From contig VZSE01002953.1 in the NCBI GenBank assembly GCA_013398275.1, forward strand, positions 123,688-187,687: a stretch of 64,000 nucleotides of DNA, written 5' to 3'. The number at the start of each line of letters is the position of its first letter. Within the stretch, counting starts at the first letter, position 1. The position numbers and the translations under genes are program-made. Source of the stretch: Promerops cafer. Lineage: Eukaryota; Chordata; Aves; Passeriformes; Nectariniidae. Of this stretch, positions 57,896 through 64,000 are shown one piece after another. The notes under the pieces are model-generated. The model saw only the letters and a list, made by a program, of their open reading frames with translations. It was not told where the DNA came from and made no database searches.

Positions 57896-60800
57896 CAGCT
57901 TGACTTTTTCCTCACTTCTGGCTATGCCCAGGTTGCAGTGTGTGACTTTGTGGTGGGATGTTCCAGCTGTTGCTGGTGGAGTAGTTACACCGCTCTAGGT
58001 GCTCTCAGTCCTTCTCTTTGTTCTGATAGTTTTTCCTTTCAGAAATGCAAAATAAAAGTGGTTGTGAAAGAGAGAGGAGATGGGGAGAGCCTGCAGGGTT
58101 TCTTATTGATGTTGAATTAAGAACTATGTGCTGGTGCTAATGAGGGTTGGGAAGTGTTGACTTTCTCTCCAGCCATTTTATGGAAGCAGATACAGCTTCA
58201 ACTGTTTCATTTAGGGTTGGGAAGATAATTGCTTTCTTCCAATTCTTTTGAAGCTGCCTTTTCTGAGAACTTTCGTCTTGCACTGAAGGTACTAATCCAG
58301 TTATTTTAATTCTCTGAATCAAATTACTGAACTGATACTACTTTTACTGACACTACTTTTCATGGGTTGCTGCATTTAGAAAAGATTTTGCTTAGGCCAT
58401 TTTTTACATGTCCTAATAAAAATAGTGTGTGTTTAGAATTTGCATTAAAAAGATTAAATGCATGTTCAGAGTATAGCCCAATATCCAAGCTGGAATTCTT
58501 GTAGTATGTACAGGCATTTAGGTGCAATTCCAAGGTACATCAGTTTATCAGCCTTCTTTGCAGTGTTATTTGGGAATGTATTAGGGTGTCCCCCTCACCA
58601 AGCAATAACCATGCTCAAGAAGAGACAATTCTGATCACTTAAACTGCCTTCAGTTTTTCAAGGAAATGTTTTGAGTACATTCTAGACGACTGTAAACTAT
58701 CAATACCCAAAAATACAATCTGGCAAAAGAAATATAAATCAGTGTTTTAGATACTGCTGTAGTAGTGTTGTAAGGGACCACAGGATATTACATTTAACTC
58801 AGTGGCATTAGAAACTGGGTCAAGTGGAAATACCAACTCCTTGTGCTTATTATCCAGGTGATGCTGAATCTTTCTCAATATCTCAAATGCTGTTAAATGT
58901 CAAAATGGCTACTGCACAAGGCTTTGCTATTAAAAAACTGAAGACTTGTTTCAACATTGCAGCCAAAAATTCATCTTTGAGGCAAAGTTTTCCAGAAAAA
59001 TTATTTTGAACTGCTTTGTTTGCAGTGGTATATGCAGTGTATCATGGAATGTGCAAAATCTAGGCAAGGAAATTTTACTAATAGAATTAATCTTCAAAAA
59101 TGTACAGTGTGAGTGTTTGCCTTCCAGGTGGTTAATTGGGGAAACCAGTGAGAAAGTGTTGTAAAGTATAAAAACCTTCAGCACAATACAGTGTAAAACC
59201 AGGGTTAAAGAGAAGCCTGAATGTCAGTTACCTTTTTTAATGGCAGTTCACTATGACACACAAGTTTTTAAAGCATTTTTTGAGTGCCTAATAAATTTCT
59301 CCATAATGTTGGATGCCTCATGAATAATCTCTCTCAGGCTTAATTGGCTAATTCAGAAAATAGCACTATTTTAATGGTTTTGATTGGATTTTCAAAAAAT
59401 CTTTTTGAGCTTTGTTTTAAAGCTATACTAACACATTCAAGGCTTTCAAAATGTTCAGCTGTCCTAGATTTCTGAAAGCACATCCCCAGTAACTATTCTG
59501 TGTTCAAAATAAATATTTGCTGTAATCAGGCATTAATTTAACTTCAAGATTGCCCTCTTAAGAACCACTGGTCCATCAGTTTGAAACTGCCCAAGAAGCA
59601 CCAAAGCCACTATCTATTTTAAAAGGCCTTAAGCTCCTAGAGGTCAGAGGTTTCCCTGCCTGAAAGCTTAACTTCTAAAACAGGAATCTTGGGCTGTCGT
59701 CATAAGCTGTGCAAGGATGCATCTCATTGCTGATTGAACAATGATTATTTTAAATTGCTACGTCTCTGATTTAAACAGCAATCAGCTAAAGTGTTGGTTT
59801 AAAGTTGGTGGTGTTTGTCATGTCTCTTGTTAATCCCTTCAGCTCCATTCTGAACCAGTTCAACGTTTCATGGCATGGTGGTGCCAGATCTTCTTGGCAG
59901 AAGTGAAATATCCAGGCTGGAACGGTTTGTTTTCCTACCTTTGGCTGTTTATATGGTTATTTTCCTTCTTTCCCAAGTCAGTTTAATTTCTAAGTTGCAT
60001 TTATAATTCTGCTGCTCTACCTACCCTACCTTCCCTTGCTGGCAGATGAAGTTTTGGTGTCAAGGTCTTTGGCCCAGCATGCTTCCTGGATGCTAAGTTC
60101 ACTGCTCAACAGTGCTTCCTATGGCTCCAGAAAATGGATTTGCTCCAACGTGCAAGGCATCAATTGCAAACAGGAAAGGAAATAACCTTTGTATCCACAA
60201 AGTGCCTATCAGGAGAAGGGAGAAGTTATTTACTGGCTTGGGTGAGCAGTGTCAAGGCTGTGGGGTATTCTAATAGTGTAAATCCAATGATATATTAAGC
60301 TTTGGAGAACCATCTGGCCCTGTAAATTGGGCAAACCTGTTGTTTAATACAGTCTGTATGTAAGGTAATTTGAGAGCACTATCTTAGCAACAGCAGGGTC
60401 ATAATAAAAACAGAGCTTAGTGCAGTAAAAAAATTGTAATTGCTGCCAGAGGTCTGACTGCTTCCTCCCACGAAGGCTGGATGCTGCTCTAAGAACGCTT
60501 GTTCTGTCCTACTCTGCATTTTCTGCCTCTGTCACTACCTGCAGTATTGCTCAGCTGTGAATTCAAACCACGTTTGTTTAGAAGAGGCCATTTTTGCCCA
60601 AATTCCTGAATATTTCTTTTAATCACAGAGTTAAAAACTTTCTTTAAGTGCAGTTGTGCCTGCAGTGCTGCCAGCTTGGTTACAGAGGGGTTCAGAGAAG
60701 AGCGTTGGGGGACCTTTGTGAAGCAGGACCTGAGCGGGGCTGTGAACTGCAGCACATGGAAACTTGCCTGGGGCAGCGCTCATTGTCTGCCTCTCCTGTG

Positions 60801-63800
60801 AGTGTAGGCAGCCTTAGACACGTCAGTGCTCGTTCAGAATCACCCAGCTCCTTACAGAGGCAAATTCTCACATTGCTGCAATGCTGAGCTGCAAAAACAA
60901 CAAGTGTGTGATTCTCCTTGGGCTTAATTTGCATGGCAAGACACCCCACTAACAGCCCTAAAAGAATTCTGGTTGTAAACTTCTTACATGGAAATTGCAG
61001 AGATCGCAGTAGAAAGCATAATTTATTTGTTTTAGCACTGATTCACCCTGTGAGTCCAAAACTTTCTAAGCTGATGAGGTCTTAACTAACAAAGAAGCCT
61101 TTGACCCCCTGGTGTCAAAACTGTAGTTATGATCTGCCATACACAACACGGCTTTGTCCTAAGAGTTAAACCCACAAAGCTTAAGAGTCCAGGTAATTTC
61201 CAGGTATTTTAGGCACTAGGGGTTCTTTCATGAATTGACTTGGCATCTAGTCAATGGTGGCATGTGGCTTGCTACAGGCTCTGTCTGTATCAAGTCCTTT
61301 GCTTCTGAAATGAGTGTGAGAACACCTTACATGGCCACACACTCCCCTTTCTGCCCCAGACAGAGCCTCATCCTTTCCTGCTCTCCCTTAACGCTTCAAG
61401 TTTCTTTTCTCTTGGATTTAAAAGTCTTCAGTTTGTGCTTGAATAGGGAATGCAGAACACTGTATCCAAGAAGGATTATTTGAATGAAGTTACGAGCTTG
61501 AAAAGGTCTGAACGGAGAATTTCAGTGCAGTTTCATTAACTGCAGCCTTTGGCATAGGGAACAGCTGTAATCCTGGAACTGGTGCACCTCTTCTGGGCCT
61601 TCTACTTAGTGACTTCCAAATTGTCTGTAGCACGTGCAGGGTTGGACAGAAAATATGAACCTGGAGAGGGGACAATCAGCTTCACCAAAAGTTTCTTTTG
61701 AAGTCTGGGAAGTCAGGTTTATTTTTGGTCCAAACAAGCAAGCAAGAACAAGTTTCTCTGAGATTATTGATCTAGGCTATGAGGTCAGGAACGCTTGAAG
61801 CCAACAAGGACTCAGTGTCTCACAAAATGGACATTAATATGCTAAATTTCTATAACCAATTTATATGTAATAAATATACATAATTTAGTGAATATACTAA
61901 GCTTATAAGTTTTTAATAGCAATTGTATTCAGTAAAAGATGGATTCATTTAATGCAAGGAGAATTTGACTTTTCAAAACAAAATACATCTTAGTTAAGAT
62001 GAACTTTTGCAGAAATTTCTTGCTAAAATAAAAGCAAAGCAGTAGAGGAAAGAGTTAAAATAAGTCTAGAAACAAGTGTTTTTCTGTCTCTATTTACAAA
62101 TATTTGAATCTAGCCAGATATGAACTGACAGGTTTCACTTTTGATAAAATAGTCATAGACAAAAAACGTTTTATAAACAGGCAAATTTTATAAACACTGC
62201 AAATCATGTTAAGATCAATTTAAATATAGTCAGCAATGTAAACTGAATTTGTTAGTGTTGTAAAATGTTCAATGAGTTTTATAACTGCCTCTAGCAACAT
62301 ATAATACTGTATCTTTATGTGAAATGTTCTTCAAATTGTATTTACAGTAGAAATAACTTTTAATATTTGTAATTTGTTCTGCATATACTATTCATCAAAG
62401 TCAAATTATTTTAAGGAAAATTAAATCTCAGTATCAGGGCTTTTTTTTCTCTGATGCTTGAGTTTATATTGCACTGAATTATTTTGGAAGAGAAAATGAT
62501 AGCAGAATTTACTGGAGAAGAATAGTCTTGTCTTGAAAATGTATACACTTGTCTCAGCAAAGGAAAATCTGATCTATTTTTAGATATGCATGCTTTGATA
62601 AGGAGATATGAGAAATTAATACCCTTCCCACTTGAAAACTATTAGGAAGAGCTAATGTGGAAGCTAAACAGGAAAAAAAGTTGCATTGAATGTTGTGCAG
62701 GAGTACAAGAGAGTTTGAAGGACTCATTTTGGAATATGTAGAAAATATTAGAAATTATTTCAAGTTTCCTGGCATTTTGGCTAAACAGGAGGTATTGATC
62801 CACTGCTTCCCTCTGCTAAGAGGTTGAGTACGTCCTGGGAGAAGGCAGAAGACCGAATTGTTTTTGGAAGATACAATTTTTATGGAAATACAATTTTGAC
62901 ACCAGGCCTGGATTTCAAGGGCAGAAGACTTACAGGGATGGAACTGCCAAGGGAGGAGGTTGGGACGAGGTTCTGGCACTTCCAGGGCTGCCATGCTGGG
63001 ATGAGGGAGGCAGGTGGGGCTGCCTAACCCTGTGCTCTGAGCCTGGAGACCTCAGTCCAGCAGTGCTCAGAAAAGGCCTTCAAGGAGAGAAGGACGTAAC
63101 AATTCACTGGCTTGCAAGTTACTGGTTAAATTATGGTGAAAAAATTCCGTGCTAAATTTGGCACTGGATTTTTTAAAAATTAGGAAAACAAACACAGAAC
63201 TTTTTAAACCATGCATGGCCAATGTTGTTCATCCTAGTGCAATTTGTGTAATGGTGTTAACCTTACAGAAGAATTTATTTGTAGGGAAAACTGTTGCAAA
63301 TTTTCTATTGCAAATGCAGACAGAGCCTGAATACTACTTCCCATGCATAAAACAAAGAGGTAGGATTGCTTCATTTTCACAGAAAACATAAGAAAACTTT
63401 ACAGAGGAGATAAATGGGACAAAATAAGCCAGTTTGCAGAAGGAGGTCCTTCCTTATTAAAATACGAGGGAAATTTCAACCACTGGAAAGCAGTGGAGCT
63501 GAAATGGATGTAGAATGCTTGACAAATAATTTTGGATGGATTACACAAGAAACTGGAGCTCGCTGCTCTAAGTGAGCTGTCACTGCTCCTTGAAAGCCTT
63601 TCAGATGGGCAATTTGGGTGTCTGCAGTCCCTGCCAGCTCTGCTCCATGTCCCTGGAAATGCTCTGGAGGGTTTTCCCCCTCTTCATCCTCCACATTCTA
63701 AATGTGTGTTGTGGCCTTTCGGGAGCAGTCTTTCTGCACCGTTCCCTGTCACCTCTGGTAGGTGCATGCAGAGGGGAATGGATAAGGAGGATTTTAAGGT

Positions 63801-63834
63801 AACACAGCTGTACAGTCCTGTTGGTTATTCAGAC
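57896..63834. other. Intergenic region downstream of PPP1R21
   Basis: About 6 kb without a supportable gene. Open frames are short, lack domains and do not chain through splice sites. Composition is AT-rich, most strongly at 61840-62420. No mobile element recognised. Confidence 0.65.
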
Positions 63835-64000
63835 ATCTTCCGAGCCTCGTGCTGCATGTCCTCGGAGGATCCCCTATGCCCAGAGGAGCTTTGCCCGCGC
63901 TGGCTCCCCTGGGCATGTCCTGCCTTTCCCGGCGTGCCGGGGATGCTCCCGCGGGATGCGCCGGGCGGGGCCTGTCCTGGCCGCCGCCCCCGGCCCGGCC
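63835..64000. promoter_or_regulatory. Start of a CpG island at the right edge
   Basis: From about 63835 the sequence becomes GC-rich with many CpGs and GC boxes (GGGCGGGGCC near 63963), ending GCCCGGCC at the edge. It is probably the promoter region of the next gene; in human the gene after PPP1R21 is STON1. No exon of it is visible here. Confidence 0.6.

Noticed and set aside
60489..60949. Overlapping 79-88 codon frames in the downstream intergenic region
   Set aside because: Both strands are open at once, there is no domain and no neighbouring exon, so chance is the simplest explanation.
1..64000. tRNA, rRNA, snoRNA, CRISPR array, bacterial-type operon or intact retroviral/LINE gene
   Set aside because: I looked for cloverleaf promoter boxes, regular repeat-spacer arrays, long terminal repeats and long intact reverse transcriptase frames and saw none.

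Overview
This is vertebrate nuclear DNA, almost certainly from a bird. The genes are split by GT-AG introns. The only interspersed repeats I can recognise are 5'-truncated, antisense CR1 LINE fragments (about 7158-7300, 25247-25592 and 53490-54365), and repeat density is low. Two adjacent plus-strand genes can be reconstructed exon by exon. Their order matches the FOXN2 - PPP1R21 - (STON1) order known from human 2p16.3.

Layout. 1-5635 is intron of FOXN2; its 5' exons, including most of the forkhead domain, lie off the left edge. 5636-13410 carries the last four coding exons of FOXN2 (255 residues), followed by a roughly 3.2 kb 3' UTR ending at a poly(A) signal at 16635. 16661 to about 25840 is intergenic, with simple repeats, one N inside a poly(A) run and a CR1 tail. 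About 25840-26560 is a TATA-less CpG island promoter with a perfect RFX X-box, two facing YY1 sites, a TTACGTAA bZIP palindrome, an ETS site and GC boxes. 26343-56618 is the complete PPP1R21 gene: 22 coding exons that join without a frame break into 779 residues. Its 3' UTR ends at a poly(A) signal at 57874. 57900-63830 is intergenic with no gene I can support. The last ~165 bases turn sharply CpG-rich and probably begin the promoter island of the next gene (STON1 by human synteny).

FOXN2 is a forkhead transcription factor. PPP1R21 is a coiled-coil endosomal protein, a subunit of the FERRY Rab5-effector complex that links early endosomes to mRNA and translation machinery, and was first described as a protein phosphatase 1 interactor. 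They are neighbours by conserved synteny; nothing here shows a shared function.

I found no unknown multi-gene system, RNA gene, CRISPR array or intact mobile element. The points most worth checking are promoter motifs, splice-site oddities (a GC-AG intron, a NAGNAG acceptor), a candidate PP1-docking motif, a sharp base-composition step inside the last FOXN2 exon, and AT palindromes. Gene calls rest on recognising the protein families and on exact exon phase matching. No database search was run.
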